Of a stretch of 64,000 nucleotides of DNA, positions 38,522-47,537 are shown one piece after another; position 1 is the stretch's first letter, and every line of letters starts with the position of its first letter. The notes beneath the pieces were generated by a model that saw only the letters and a list, made by a program, of their open reading frames with translations, was not told the DNA's origin and made no database searches. Origin of the DNA: Azospirillum picis (lineage in GTDB: Bacteria; Pseudomonadota; Alphaproteobacteria; Azospirillales; Azospirillaceae); NCBI RefSeq assembly GCF_017876115.1, contig NZ_JAGINO010000016.1:62001-126000 (forward strand), in the 5' to 3' direction. Made by a program: the position numbers and the translations under genes.

Positions 38522-39598
38522 GTGAAAACGATGACTTCGGCGTTCGCTCGCTGCGCCGCCTTCGGTGCCCTGGCCGTCCTGTCCGTGTCGGTCGCCTCGG
38601 TGTCGGTCGCCTCGGCCGCCGACATCTCCGGCGCCGGCGCCACCTTCCCCTACCCGATCTATGCCAAGTGGGCCGACGCCTACAAGAAGGAGACCGGCAT
38701 CGGCCTGAACTACCAGTCGATCGGTTCGGGCGGCGGCATCAAGCAGATCAAGGCCAAGACCGTGACCTTCGGCGCGTCGGACATGCCGCTGAAGCCGGAG
38801 GAGCTGGAGCAGGCCGGCCTGATCCAGTTCCCAATGATCATGGGCGGCGTCGTCCCGGTGGTGAACCTGAAGGGCATCAAGCCGGGCGAGGTCAAGCTGT
38901 CGGGCACGGTTCTCGCCAACATCTACATGGGCGAGGTCACCAAGTGGAACGACCCGCAGATCAAGGCGCTGAACCAGAACGTCAACCTGCCGAACACCGC
39001 CATCGCCCCGGTCTACCGCTCCGACGGGTCGGGCACGAACTTCCTGTTCACCGACTACCTGTCGAAGACCAGCCCTAAGTTCAAGACCCAGATCGGCGCC
39101 AACACCTCTGTCCAGTGGCCGGCCGGCATCGGTGCCAAGGGCAACGAGGGCGTTGCCAACATGGTCAAGCAGACGGATGGCTCGATCGGCTACGTCGAAT
39201 ACGCCTACGCCAAGCAGAACAACATCACCTACCTCGACCTGCAGAACAAGGACGGCAAGACCGTCTCGCCGAAGATCGAGGCGTTCCAGGCCGCCGCGGC
39301 CAATGCCGACTGGGCCAACAGCCAGGGCTACTACGTCATCCTGACGGACGAGCCGGGTGCCGAGAGCTGGCCGATCACCGGCGCCAGCTTCATCCTGATG
39401 TACAAGAACCCGCAGGACACCGCCGCTTCGGCCGAAGCCCTGAAGTTCTTCTCCTGGGCCTACAAGAACGGCGGCAAGATGGCCTCCGAGCTTGACTACG
39501 TCCCGATGCCGGAAAAGGTCGTCGAGATGGTTCAGAAGACCTGGTCGCAGCAGATCCAGGCCGACGGCAAGCCGGTCTGGACCGCGTCCGCCAAGTAA
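38522..39598 (+). CDS. pstS: Phosphate ABC transporter substrate-binding protein
   Basis: PstS is the high-affinity periplasmic phosphate receptor. This 358-residue precursor has a signal peptide ending near ASA-ADISGAGATF. Mature-protein marks are GATFPYPIYAKWADAYKKET, the phosphate-binding SIGSGGGIKQI and FGASDMPL, RSDGSGTNFLFTDYL and GAKGNEGVANMVKQTDGSIG. The GTG at 38522 is preferred over the ATG at 38531 because GGGAG lies 10 bases upstream of it. Lower G+C and strong codon bias toward C-ending codons fit high expression. It is first in pstSCAB. Confidence 0.97.
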   Translation: MKTMTSAFARCAAFGALAVLSVSVASVSVASAADISGAGATFPYPIYAKWADAYKKETGIGLNYQSIGSGGGIKQIKAKTVTFGASDMPLKPEELEQAGLIQFPMIMGGVVPVVNLKGIKPGEVKLSGTVLANIYMGEVTKWNDPQIKALNQNVNLPNTAIAPVYRSDGSGTNFLFTDYLSKTSPKFKTQIGANTSVQWPAGIGAKGNEGVANMVKQTDGSIGYVEYAYAKQNNITYLDLQNKDGKTVSPKIEAFQAAAANADWANSQGYYVILTDEPGAESWPITGASFILMYKNPQDTAASAEALKFFSWAYKNGGKMASELDYVPMPEKVVEMVQKTWSQQIQADGKPVWTASAK

Positions 39599-39647
39599 TC
39601 GGGCCACCCCGTTCCCGGGTGCGGCCGCATCCGGGGACCTGATCCGC

Positions 39648-39678
39648 CGGCGGGGAAGGGGGGTAGCCTTCCCCGCCG
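39648..39678 (+). promoter_or_regulatory. Strong hairpin between pstS and pstC
   Basis: CGGCGGGGAAGG and CCTTCCCCGCCG form a perfect 12-bp stem with a 7-base loop in the 99-base gap. No U-tract follows. Such hairpins commonly stabilise the upstream message or attenuate read-through, giving more binding protein than permease. Confidence 0.65.
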
Positions 39679-39697
39679 CTCGTCTCACGGAGCGGCC

Positions 39698-40678
39698 ATG
39701 ACCGAGATCGCGCTAGCCTTGACCGAACAAGCCTCCACCACCCGACGGGCCCGCCGCCAGCGCCTGCAGGACGCGGCCTTCCGCAACGCCACCCTTGCAT
39801 TCGCGCTGCTCGTCCTGCTGATCCTGGGCGGCGTCACGGTTTCACTGATCGACGGCGCGCTTCCGGCCTTGCGTGCGTTCGGCTTCGGTTTCGTCGCCAC
39901 CGAGGTCTGGAACCCGGTGTCGGAGAATTTCGGCGCGCTCGCCCCGATCTACGGCACGCTGGTCACCTCCATCATCGCGATGGCCGTCGGCATCCCGGTC
40001 AGCTTCGGCATCGCCCTCTTCATCACCGAGATGTGCCCCGCCTGGCTGAAGCGCCCGCTCGGCGTCGCCATCGAGCTGCTCGCCGGCATTCCCAGCATCA
40101 TCTACGGCATCTGGGGCCTGTTCGTCTTCGCCCCCTTCATGCAGTCGACGGTGCAGCCCTTCCTGATCAGCACGCTGGGCCAGATCCCCGGCCTCGGCAA
40201 CCTGTTCATGGGACCGCCCTACGGCATCGGCATCCTGACCGCCGGCCTGATCCTCGGCATCATGGTCCTGCCCTTCATCACCTCGATCACCCGCGACGTC
40301 TTCGAGACGGTGCCGCCGATGGTGCGCGAATCGGCCTACGGGCTGGGCGCCACCACCTGGGAGGTGGTGTGGAACGTGGTGCTGCCCTACACCCGCACCG
40401 GCGTGATGGGCGGCGTGATGCTGGGGCTGGGCCGCGCGCTGGGCGAGACGATGGCCGTGACCTTCGTCATCGGCAACGCGCACCGCATCAGCTCCTCGAT
40501 CATGGCGCCCGGCACGACGATCTCGGCCTCGATCGCCAACGAGTTCACCGAGGCGGTGGGCGACGTCTACACCTCGTCGCTGGTGGCGCTGGGCCTGATC
40601 CTGTTCCTGATCACCTTCGCCGTCCTGTCGCTCGCCAAGCTGATGCTGCTCCGCCTGCAGCGCAAGGCCGGAGTGTAA
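39698..40678 (+). CDS. pstC: Phosphate ABC transporter permease PstC
   Basis: This 326-residue inner-membrane permease has six predicted helices, GALAPIYGTLVTSIIAMAVG opening the transport domain, ELLAGIPSIIYGIWGLFVFA and the ATPase-docking loop RESAYGLGATTWEVVWNVVL. ALGETMAVTFVIGNAH is diagnostic for PstC. It forms the phosphate channel with PstA. A 4-base gap separates it from pstA. Confidence 0.96.
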   Translation: MTEIALALTEQASTTRRARRQRLQDAAFRNATLAFALLVLLILGGVTVSLIDGALPALRAFGFGFVATEVWNPVSENFGALAPIYGTLVTSIIAMAVGIPVSFGIALFITEMCPAWLKRPLGVAIELLAGIPSIIYGIWGLFVFAPFMQSTVQPFLISTLGQIPGLGNLFMGPPYGIGILTAGLILGIMVLPFITSITRDVFETVPPMVRESAYGLGATTWEVVWNVVLPYTRTGVMGGVMLGLGRALGETMAVTFVIGNAHRISSSIMAPGTTISASIANEFTEAVGDVYTSSLVALGLILFLITFAVLSLAKLMLLRLQRKAGV

Positions 40679-40682
40679 GGCC

Positions 40683-41564
40683 ATGACCATGACCAATTCC
40701 GCCACGCTCGCCGCACCCGTCGGCGGCCTCTACCACCGGCGCCGCATCACCAACAAGGTGGCGCTGGGCCTGGCGCTGGGCGCCGCCGGCTTCGGCCTGT
40801 TCTGGCTGGTCGCCATCCTGTGGACCCTGCTCTACAACGGCCTGTCGTCGATCAACATCGCCCTGTTCACCGAGAACACGCCGCCGCCGGGCGGGGAGGG
40901 CGGCCTGCTGAACGCGATCTTCGGCAGCGTGATCATGACGACCGTCGCGACCCTGGTCGGAACGCCGATCGGCGTCATGGCCGGCACCTATCTCGCCGAG
41001 TTCGGACGCAACACCAAGCTGGCCGAGGTGGTGCGCTTCATCAACGACGTGCTGCTCAGCGCCCCGTCGATCATGGTCGGGCTGTTCGTCTACGAGGTGA
41101 TGGTCGTCCGCATGGGCCATTTCTCGGCCTGGGCCGGCGCGATGGCGCTGGCGGTCATCGTCATCCCGGTCGTGGTCCGCACCACCGAGGACATGCTGAA
41201 GCTGGTGCCCAACAGCCTGCGCGAGGCGGCCGCCGCACTGGGTGCCCCCCAGTGGAAGGTGATCACCATGGTCGCCTTCCGCGCCGCCCGCAACGGCATG
41301 ATCACCGGCGTCCTGCTGGCCATCGCGCGCATCAGCGGCGAGACGGCGCCGCTGCTGTTCACCGCGCTGAACAACCAGTTCTGGAGCGCGGACATGAACG
41401 CGCCGATGGCAAACCTGCCGGTGGTCATCTTCCAGTACGCGATGTCGCCGTACGAAGACTGGCGCCAGCTCGCCTGGGGCGGCGCGCTCCTGATCACGGT
41501 GACCATCCTGCTCCTCAACATCGGCGCCCGGCTGCTGGCCGGTCTCGGCACGACGAGAAAGTAA
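40683..41564 (+). CDS. pstA: Phosphate ABC transporter permease PstA
   Basis: This 293-residue permease pairs with PstC. It has six predicted helices, the GGEGGLLNAIFGSVIMTTVA entry segment, GTYLAEFGRNTKLAEVVRFI, LLSAPSIMVGLFVYEVMV and the docking loop NSLREAAAALGAPQWKVITM. ISGETAPLLFTALNNQFW is characteristic of PstA. GGAGTGTAAGG overlaps the end of pstC upstream of the ATG, supporting translational coupling. Confidence 0.96.
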   Translation: MTMTNSATLAAPVGGLYHRRRITNKVALGLALGAAGFGLFWLVAILWTLLYNGLSSINIALFTENTPPPGGEGGLLNAIFGSVIMTTVATLVGTPIGVMAGTYLAEFGRNTKLAEVVRFINDVLLSAPSIMVGLFVYEVMVVRMGHFSAWAGAMALAVIVIPVVVRTTEDMLKLVPNSLREAAAALGAPQWKVITMVAFRAARNGMITGVLLAIARISGETAPLLFTALNNQFWSADMNAPMANLPVVIFQYAMSPYEDWRQLAWGGALLITVTILLLNIGARLLAGLGTTRK

Positions 41565-41566
41565 CC

Positions 41567-42424
41567 ATGACGATGACCCACATGGACGCCAACAGCCACG
41601 CCCACGGCAGCCGCATGATCCCCCCGACCGCCTTCGCGGGCGGCGAGCGCCCGATCGCCGGTGCCGGCCTGCCCGAGAAGATCAGCGTCCGCAACCTGGA
41701 CTTCTTCTATGACGGCTACCGGGCGCTGAAGAACATCTCGCTGCCGCTCTACGACCGTCAGGTCACCGCCTTCATCGGGCCGTCGGGCTGCGGCAAGTCG
41801 ACCCTGCTGCGCATCCTCAACCGGATGTACGATCTCTATCCCAAGCAGGTGGCGACCGGCGAGGTCATGCTGGACGGCACCAACATCCTGTCGCCCAAGC
41901 AGGACCTGAACCTGCTGCGCGCCCGCGTCGGCATGGTGTTCCAGAAGCCGACACCCTTCCCGATGTCGATCTACGACAACATCGCCTTCGGCGTGCGGCT
42001 GTACGAGAAACTGTCCAAGGCCGACATGGACGAGCGGATCGAATTCTCGCTGCGCCGCGCCGCCCTGTGGGACGAGGTGAAGGACAAGCTGCGCCAGAAC
42101 GGCATGAGCCTGTCGGGCGGCCAGCAGCAGCGCCTGTGCATCGCCCGCGCCATTGCGGTGAAGCCGTCGGTCCTGCTGCTGGACGAGCCGACCTCGGCGC
42201 TCGACCCCATCTCCACCGCCAAGTGCGAGGAGCTGGTGGACGAGCTGCGCTCCGACTACTGCATCGCGATCGTGACGCACAACATGCAGCAGGCGGCCCG
42301 CATCTCCAACTTCACCGCCTTCATGTATCTGGGCGAACTGATCGAGTTCGGGAACACCGAAGAAATCTTCACCAACCCGACCAAGGAAAAGACGTCCGAA
42401 TACATCACCGGCCGCTTCGGCTGA
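41567..42424 (+). CDS. pstB: Phosphate ABC transporter ATPase PstB
   Basis: PstB powers phosphate import. The 285-residue protein has Walker A GPSGCGKST, Q-loop VFQKPTPFPMSIYDN (typical of PstB), signature LSGGQQQRLCIARAIA, Walker B LLLDEPTSALDP and switch histidine in VTHNMQQAARIS. It starts 2 bases after the pstA stop and is preceded by a His/Met-rich N-terminal leader. No phoU follows; an intrinsic terminator ends the operon instead. Confidence 0.97.
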   Translation: MTMTHMDANSHAHGSRMIPPTAFAGGERPIAGAGLPEKISVRNLDFFYDGYRALKNISLPLYDRQVTAFIGPSGCGKSTLLRILNRMYDLYPKQVATGEVMLDGTNILSPKQDLNLLRARVGMVFQKPTPFPMSIYDNIAFGVRLYEKLSKADMDERIEFSLRRAALWDEVKDKLRQNGMSLSGGQQQRLCIARAIAVKPSVLLLDEPTSALDPISTAKCEELVDELRSDYCIAIVTHNMQQAARISNFTAFMYLGELIEFGNTEEIFTNPTKEKTSEYITGRFG

Positions 42425-42454
42425 CCATCGGGCCGGGCAGGGCACGCAGACGGG

Positions 42455-42489
42455 AAGGGGCCGCAGGACGTGCGGCCCCTTTTCCTTTT
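42455..42489 (+). terminator. Intrinsic terminator after pstB
   Basis: AAGGGGCCGCA and TGCGGCCCCTT form a perfect 11-bp stem with a 5-base loop, followed by TTCCTTTT. It closes the pst operon. Confidence 0.9.
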
Positions 42490-42611
42490 CCCATGGCCTG
42501 CACGGACGATCCGAGCGGGCGGCTTGAAACGGCCGTCCTCCGGTGCATCATGGCGGTGCGGCCTCCTGTGACCGCCGAACGCCTGACGAACCGGATGATT
42601 GGACCACCACG

Positions 42612-43382
42612 ATGTCGAGCATTCATCGATCCGCCGCCGACGGATTTGCGGCCGAGGCCGCAAGCTATGTCCGCGGCCGTCCCGACTACCCGGCGGAGGT
42701 CGCCGACTGGCTTGCCGGCGACCTCGGACTGGGGAAAGGCAAGACCGCCCTCGATCTGGGTGCCGGCACCGGGAAGTTCACCACCTACCTCGTCCGGACC
42801 GGTGCCGCCGTGGTCGCGGTGGAGCCGGTGGCGGCCATGCTCGATCAACTGGTCGAGCGGAATCCCGGCGTCGAGGCGAAGGCGGGAACGGCGACGGCCA
42901 TTCCCCTGGCCGACGGATCGGTCGACGCCGTCCTGTGCGCACAGTCTTTCCACTGGTTCGCCAATGGTGACGCGTTGGATGAGATGCGCCGGGTTCTGAA
43001 ACCGGGCGGCATGCTTGGCCTGATCTGGAACGTGCGCGATGAACGCGTCGGCTGGGTCGCCGAACTGACCGGTATCATGGCCCCCTACGAAAACGGGACG
43101 CCGAGATTTTACAGCGGCGAGTGGCGGCGCCTGTTTCCGGCCGACGGCTTCGGGCCGTTGCAGGAGCGCCATTTCCATCATGGCCATACCGGACCGGCGG
43201 AGCAGGTGATCGTCGACCGGACCCTTTCGGTGAGCTTCATCGCGGCTCTGCCGCCGGAGGAGAAGGCGCGGGTGGGCGACCGGCTTCGAAGCCTCATTGC
43301 CGGCACCCAGGAACTGGCAGGCAAGGACGAGGTGACGTTTCCTTATGAAACCGCAGCGTATTTCTGCCGGAAACTGGGATGA
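42612..43382 (+). CDS. Class I SAM-dependent methyltransferase
   Basis: This 256-residue methyltransferase-11 family protein opens with RSAADGFAAEAASYVRGRPD, then SAM motif I ALDLGAGTGKFTTYLV, acidic VVAVEPVAAML, and CAQSFHWFANGDALDEMRRV and LKPGGMLGLIWNVRD. The pattern FHWF followed by RVLKPGG is common in the UbiE-like and YcgJ-like groups; the substrate is unknown. The start at 42612 lacks a clear ribosome-binding site; in-frame codons upstream are possible but the sequence there is not family-like. It is alone between the pst operon and the HD-GYP gene. Confidence 0.88.
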   Translation: MSSIHRSAADGFAAEAASYVRGRPDYPAEVADWLAGDLGLGKGKTALDLGAGTGKFTTYLVRTGAAVVAVEPVAAMLDQLVERNPGVEAKAGTATAIPLADGSVDAVLCAQSFHWFANGDALDEMRRVLKPGGMLGLIWNVRDERVGWVAELTGIMAPYENGTPRFYSGEWRRLFPADGFGPLQERHFHHGHTGPAEQVIVDRTLSVSFIAALPPEEKARVGDRLRSLIAGTQELAGKDEVTFPYETAAYFCRKLG

Positions 43383-43655
43383 GTGGTTTGCATCGGTCTC
43401 CAGGATTTCCGCGCCCACATACTCCGATACGTTCCGACGTTCAAAAGATTGCCACCTTTCAATCTCCCCCATATTCGTCGAGGGATTTGACGCAAATCAA
43501 CGCCAACTAATGCCCTTCGAGGTGACGGTCGCCTCATGGGTTTCACTGTCTTCAGACAAACTTTCATGCCTAAGTAATGAAAAGATAGCGCGTCATACCC
43601 ATTGCTGTCACAGCGAATAGTTGATTCGTAGGTTATGTCATCCGGGAGGTGTTCT

Positions 43656-44837
43656 TTGAACCAAATGCGGCACATGAGAGTGGGCAGTCTCGTCTGCGGG
43701 TTCGGCGAAGATCCTTGGATGGAGCAGAGTGGAGGCCTTGAAGAGCGGCTTCAGTCGTTGCATGAGGAGATCCGCGAATGGCCTGGACTGGAGCATCTGC
43801 ACCGGATCGCCGTGGTGACCTACGATGCCAGGGCGGAGCGGGTCCGGACATTCGCCCACAGCAACGTCGGTCCGCGCCCCCTCGACCCCCTCTCCGGCAA
43901 CCTGGGCGATTATCCTCTTCTGCAGGCCGTCGCCGAGACGGGACGTCCGTGGATTGACAATGCGATCATCTCAGTCCCCGGATCCACCGGCCCAGGCGGC
44001 CGGCTGCTCCAGCAGGGCTTCCGCTCACGCTATCTGAGCCGCATTCACTGGCAAGGCAGCCTGTATGGATTTCTCTTCCTGAACTCACGGAAGGAAGGAT
44101 TCTTCACGGAATCCATCGTGTCCGCACTCATGCCGTACCGGCGGGTCATCGGCGTGCTTGTCGCATCCGAGATGACCAGCACACGCGCCATGCTGGCGGC
44201 CGTCCACACGGCCCTGGAGGTCAGCCACTACCGCGATGAGGAAACCGGCGCTCACCTCAGCCGTATGAGCCGCTACGCCCAGCTCGTCGCAGCGAAAATC
44301 GCATCGAAGCACGGTCTTTCGGACGAGTTCATCGAGTATGTGCTCCAGTACGCCCCCCTGCATGATGTCGGCAAGGTGGCGATCCCGGACAGCATCCTGC
44401 TCAAGCCCGGCAAGCTGACGCCGGACGAGTTCGGCGTCATGAAAACGCATGTCACCAAGGGCTTGGACATCATCAACGCGATGATTCACGACCACGGCCT
44501 TGGCGCTTTGCCGCACGCCGCCATTTTGCGCAACGTGGTGGCCTGTCACCATGAGGCGTTCGACGGCTCCGGCTATCCCAACGGCCTCTCCGGCGAGGCC
44601 ATTCCACTGGAAGCCCGTATTGTCGCGGTCGCCGACGTGTTCGATGCGCTCACCTCGGTGCGTCCCTACAAGGGAGCGTGGACGAACGAGGCCGCGGCGG
44701 CTTTCCTGCGCGAGCAGGCGGGCAGGAAGTTCGATCCGGACTGCGTCGCAGCACTGCTCACGGACATGAGCGTCATCGAGGCCATCCAGCAGCAGTTCCG
44801 TGACGTCCCCTCAATCCCGCCCGCGCCCGGCCGCTGA
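43656..44837 (+). CDS. HD-GYP domain protein, probable cyclic-di-GMP phosphodiesterase
   Basis: This protein of about 393 residues has an N-terminal region (to about 165) resembling a GAF-like sensor fold and a C-terminal HD-GYP domain. The domain shows HDVGKVAIPDSILLKPGKLT (His236, Asp237), the HHEAFDGSGYPNGLSG motif (His298, His299) with the GYP triplet, and VADVFDALTSVRPYK. These metal ligands are intact, so c-di-GMP hydrolysis is likely, affecting motility or biofilm. The start is uncertain: TTG at 43656 sits 5 bases after GGGAGGT; ATGs at 43635, 43665 and 43674 are alternatives. The upstream 270 bases are notably A+T-richer than the surroundings. Confidence 0.9.
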   Translation: MNQMRHMRVGSLVCGFGEDPWMEQSGGLEERLQSLHEEIREWPGLEHLHRIAVVTYDARAERVRTFAHSNVGPRPLDPLSGNLGDYPLLQAVAETGRPWIDNAIISVPGSTGPGGRLLQQGFRSRYLSRIHWQGSLYGFLFLNSRKEGFFTESIVSALMPYRRVIGVLVASEMTSTRAMLAAVHTALEVSHYRDEETGAHLSRMSRYAQLVAAKIASKHGLSDEFIEYVLQYAPLHDVGKVAIPDSILLKPGKLTPDEFGVMKTHVTKGLDIINAMIHDHGLGALPHAAILRNVVACHHEAFDGSGYPNGLSGEAIPLEARIVAVADVFDALTSVRPYKGAWTNEAAAAFLREQAGRKFDPDCVAALLTDMSVIEAIQQQFRDVPSIPPAPGR

Positions 44838-45154
44838 TGCCCGCCACGAGGAACTCGCAAATGGGATGGGCGGCCTGAGCTCCCTCGATTTCACAGACTC
44901 GGCTTCACAGACAGAATCCCCGTTATGGAGTCGCTCGGCGGACGCTCCAGCCGTCATCGAACCGGCCGCCGGCCGGCTGGCAGGCCCCGCCTTGCGCGAT
45001 AACGTTTGGGGCGGCGGGAGCAGGGTCTTGGTCAAAGCCTTGGAAAACAAGGCAAAAGCAAATTCCATAATCATCCTTATGTGCCATGGGAGTGACGCCG
45101 GCCGGGGGAGCGGCAGCGTCACTCCCGGCTTGCCGCTCTCACCCTCGGATCCGG
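44838..45154. other. Convergent spacer with a strong hairpin
   Basis: This 317-base spacer lies between the convergent HD-GYP and VOC genes. It has no convincing gene. At 45088-45126 an 11-bp perfect stem, GGGAGTGACGC / GCGTCACTCCC, encloses a GC-rich loop and probably ends transcription from one or both sides. No U-tract follows on either strand. Confidence 0.5.
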
Positions 45155-45628
45155 TCAGCCGCGCCGTGCTGCGGCGATCGCGGCCACGTCGATCTTCGTC
45201 ATGCCCATCATGGCCTCGAATGCGCGCCTCGCTTCAGCGCCGCCAATCGCCAGCGCCTCGGTCAGCACACGCGGCGTGATCTGCCAGGAGACGCCCCATT
45301 TGTCCTTGCACCAACCACAGGCACTTTCCTGGCCACCGTTGCCGACGATGGCGTTCCAATAACGGTCGGTCTCCTCCTGGTCGTCGGTGGCGATCTGGAA
45401 GGAGAAGGATTCGTTGTGCTTGAACGTCGGGCCACCGTTCAGGCCGAGGCATGCGACGCCGGCGACCGTGAACTCGACCGTCAGCACGTCGCCTGCCTTG
45501 CCGGATGGATAATCGGCGGGCGCGCGGTGAACCGCGGTGACGGCACTGTCGGGAAAGGTTGCGGCGTAGAGGCGGGCGGCATCTTCGGCATCCTTGTCGT
45601 ACCACAGGCAGATCGTGTTCTTGGCCAT
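45155..45628 (-). CDS. VOC-family (PhnB-like) protein
   Basis: This 157-residue protein belongs to the vicinal oxygen chelate superfamily, PhnB/3-demethylubiquinone methyltransferase-like group. It has the NTICLWYDKDAEDAARLYAA start, FTVAGVACLGLNGGPTFKHN, FSFQIATDDQEETDRYWNAI and CGWCKDKWGVSWQITPRVL. Despite older names, members are not methyltransferases; most have unknown function. The ATG at 45628 is well placed; it is monocistronic. Confidence 0.9.
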   Translation of the reverse strand: MAKNTICLWYDKDAEDAARLYAATFPDSAVTAVHRAPADYPSGKAGDVLTVEFTVAGVACLGLNGGPTFKHNESFSFQIATDDQEETDRYWNAIVGNGGQESACGWCKDKWGVSWQITPRVLTEALAIGGAEARRAFEAMMGMTKIDVAAIAAARRG

Positions 45629-45714
45629 CGGCGTGTCCTTTCGGCGAAAGCAGCCTCAGACCTTATATCTCATCCCCTGTGGTCGGGAGCATGCCGCGAC
45701 GTGCATCTCCCGAA

Positions 45715-45801
45715 CCGGAGAGGCTCTCCGGAGGCCGTGACCGCGATACATCCGATATCGGAATAAATGCGCTTTGCAGTGCGTGGGAAATCAACTATGA
45801 T
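45715..45801 (+). promoter_or_regulatory. Palindromes and possible promoter ahead of the MFS exporter gene
   Basis: CCGGAGAG-G-CTCTCCGG (45715-45731) and TCCGATATCGGA (45751-45762) are perfect palindromes. A possible sigma-70 promoter, TTGCAG (45774) and TATGAT (45796) with 16-base spacing, follows. The palindromes could be operators for a regulator encoded elsewhere. The -35 match is weak. Confidence 0.35.
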
Positions 45802-45894
45802 CCGCCTCCTTTCATCGCCCGCCCCCTGCCCTTTTGCCGGCGCGGAGCGTCATGCCCGGCCGACACCGGCCCTTTCGTGTTTCAGGATCCCTGC

Positions 45895-47142
45895 ATGTCT
45901 TCCGTTCTCCGGCCGCGCAAGGCCGCCATGGCCTTCATCCTCGTCACTGCCGCGCTCGACATCGTGGCGATGGGCATCATCATCCCGGTTCTGCCGGCGC
46001 TGATCGAGGAGTTCGCCGGGGCCGATGCCCAGGCCGGCACCATCAACGGCGCGCTGATCGCGCTCTGGGCCATGATGCAGTTCTTCTCGTCACCGGTGAT
46101 CGGATCGCTGTCCGATCGTTTCGGGCGGCGGCCGGTCATCCTGTTGTCCGCCTTGGGGCTGGCGGCAGACTATGTGCTGATGGCGGTGGCACCGACGATG
46201 TGGTGGCTGGTCGCCGGGCGTGCGATCGCCGGCATCACCTCCTCCAGCTTCACCACCGTGTTCGCCTACATGGCCGACGTGACGGCACCCGACCGGCGCG
46301 CGCGCGCCTACGGCTTGGTCGGCGCGGCCTTCAGCGCCGGCTTCATTGCTGGCCCGCTGCTTGGCGGCCTGCTGGGTGAACTGTCGCCGCGCGCGCCATT
46401 CTGGGCCGCGGCGACGCTGAGCGGCATGACCTTCCTCTATGGCCTGTTCGTGCTGCCGGAATCCCTGGCGCCCGAGAACCGCATGGGCTTTTCCTGGCGC
46501 CGGGCCAACCCCTTCGGTTCCCTGCGCCTGTTGCGCTCGCATCCGGAACTGTCGGGGCTGGCGTTGGTCAATTTTCTGCTGCACTTCGCCCATCACGTCT
46601 TCCCAGCCGTCTTCGTCCTCTATGCGGCGCACCGGCATGGCTGGAGCGCCCGGGATGTCGGCCTTCTGCTGGCGGCGGTCGGGACGCTCGACATGACGGT
46701 GCAGGGGGTGCTGGTGTCCCGCATCGCCGGCCGGCTGGGGGATCGTGCAACGCTGTTCCTGGGTCTGTTCGGCGGCGCCTGTGGCCTGGCCTGGATGGGG
46801 TTGGCGCCGAACGGTACATGGTTCGCGCTTTCCATTGTGCCGACTGCCCTGTGTGGGCTGGCAATGCCGACCATCCAGTCGCTGATGACGCAGCGCGTCT
46901 CGGCATTTGAACAGGGGCAGCTTCAGGGTGCCAACATGAGCGTGGCGAGCCTTGCAGGCATCCTGTCACCGGTCTTCTTCGGTACCCTCTACTCCGCGTC
47001 GATCGGCGCCGGGGCCCTGTTCCCCTTCCCCGGCACACCGTTCCTGGTCGCCGGCCTGGTGCTGCTCGCCGGGGCGCTGATCGGCTGGACGGTGGCACGG
47101 CGCAACGGTCGTGCCGCGGAGGCGGATGGTATGGCAGCGTAG
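45895..47142 (+). CDS. TetA-like MFS drug:proton antiporter
   Basis: This 415-residue inner-membrane protein resembles the TCR/Tet group of MFS exporters. It starts with AFILVTAALDIVAMGIIIPV and VLPALIEEF, carries motif A as GSLSDRFGRRPVILLS, the AYMADVTAPDRRARAYGLVG loop, FSAGFIAGPLLGGLLGE (motif C) and WRRANPFGSLRLL. Twelve helices are predicted. It could export tetracycline-type or other compounds, but such chromosomal relatives are often of unknown substrate. No TetR-type regulator is adjacent. Confidence 0.87.
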   Translation: MSSVLRPRKAAMAFILVTAALDIVAMGIIIPVLPALIEEFAGADAQAGTINGALIALWAMMQFFSSPVIGSLSDRFGRRPVILLSALGLAADYVLMAVAPTMWWLVAGRAIAGITSSSFTTVFAYMADVTAPDRRARAYGLVGAAFSAGFIAGPLLGGLLGELSPRAPFWAAATLSGMTFLYGLFVLPESLAPENRMGFSWRRANPFGSLRLLRSHPELSGLALVNFLLHFAHHVFPAVFVLYAAHRHGWSARDVGLLLAAVGTLDMTVQGVLVSRIAGRLGDRATLFLGLFGGACGLAWMGLAPNGTWFALSIVPTALCGLAMPTIQSLMTQRVSAFEQGQLQGANMSVASLAGILSPVFFGTLYSASIGAGALFPFPGTPFLVAGLVLLAGALIGWTVARRNGRAAEADGMAA

Positions 47143-47337
47143 CCGGCCTGGGGCGGGAGCGCGGTAGCGGAGGTCATCCACGCCGATGGCGCCCCTTCGG
47201 AGGCGCGATGGCTGTTCACCAAGCGACGCCAAGGCACGACGGGGCGACAACACTGGAGTTCGTTGCCCTGTCCGCCATCCCGCCGGCCATTCGATTGCCC
47301 GGAAGCCCATGAGAAACGAGAGCCTCCGGCCAGTTTT

Positions 47338-47478
47338 TCACGGCCCGCTGGTTTTGTTATTCTTCTTCGCCTTCTCCTTCTTCGCTTCATCGTGATGCCA
47401 CTTGATGGCGAAGAACATGCCCGTGCCCAACACGATGATCTTGAACGGAAAGAAGACGAGAGGGAACCAGTCATACAT
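47338..47478 (-). CDS. 46-residue single-helix membrane protein
   Basis: This short gene encodes one hydrophobic segment (WFPLVFFPFKIIVLGTGMFF) followed by a strongly basic tail (EAKKEKAKKNN). GGAGAC lies 8 bases before the ATG, and the codon pattern fits translation. It sits 59 bases downstream of the DUF983 gene on the same strand, probably in one transcript. The family is unknown to me; the regular ribosome-binding site and topology support a real small membrane protein. Confidence 0.6.
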   Translation of the reverse strand: MYDWFPLVFFPFKIIVLGTGMFFAIKWHHDEAKKEKAKKNNKTSGP

Positions 47479-47537
47479 TTTGAATGTCTCCAAGCTGTGA
47501 CACGACCTGTCGCCAGAGAAGCCTGACGACAGCCGGG

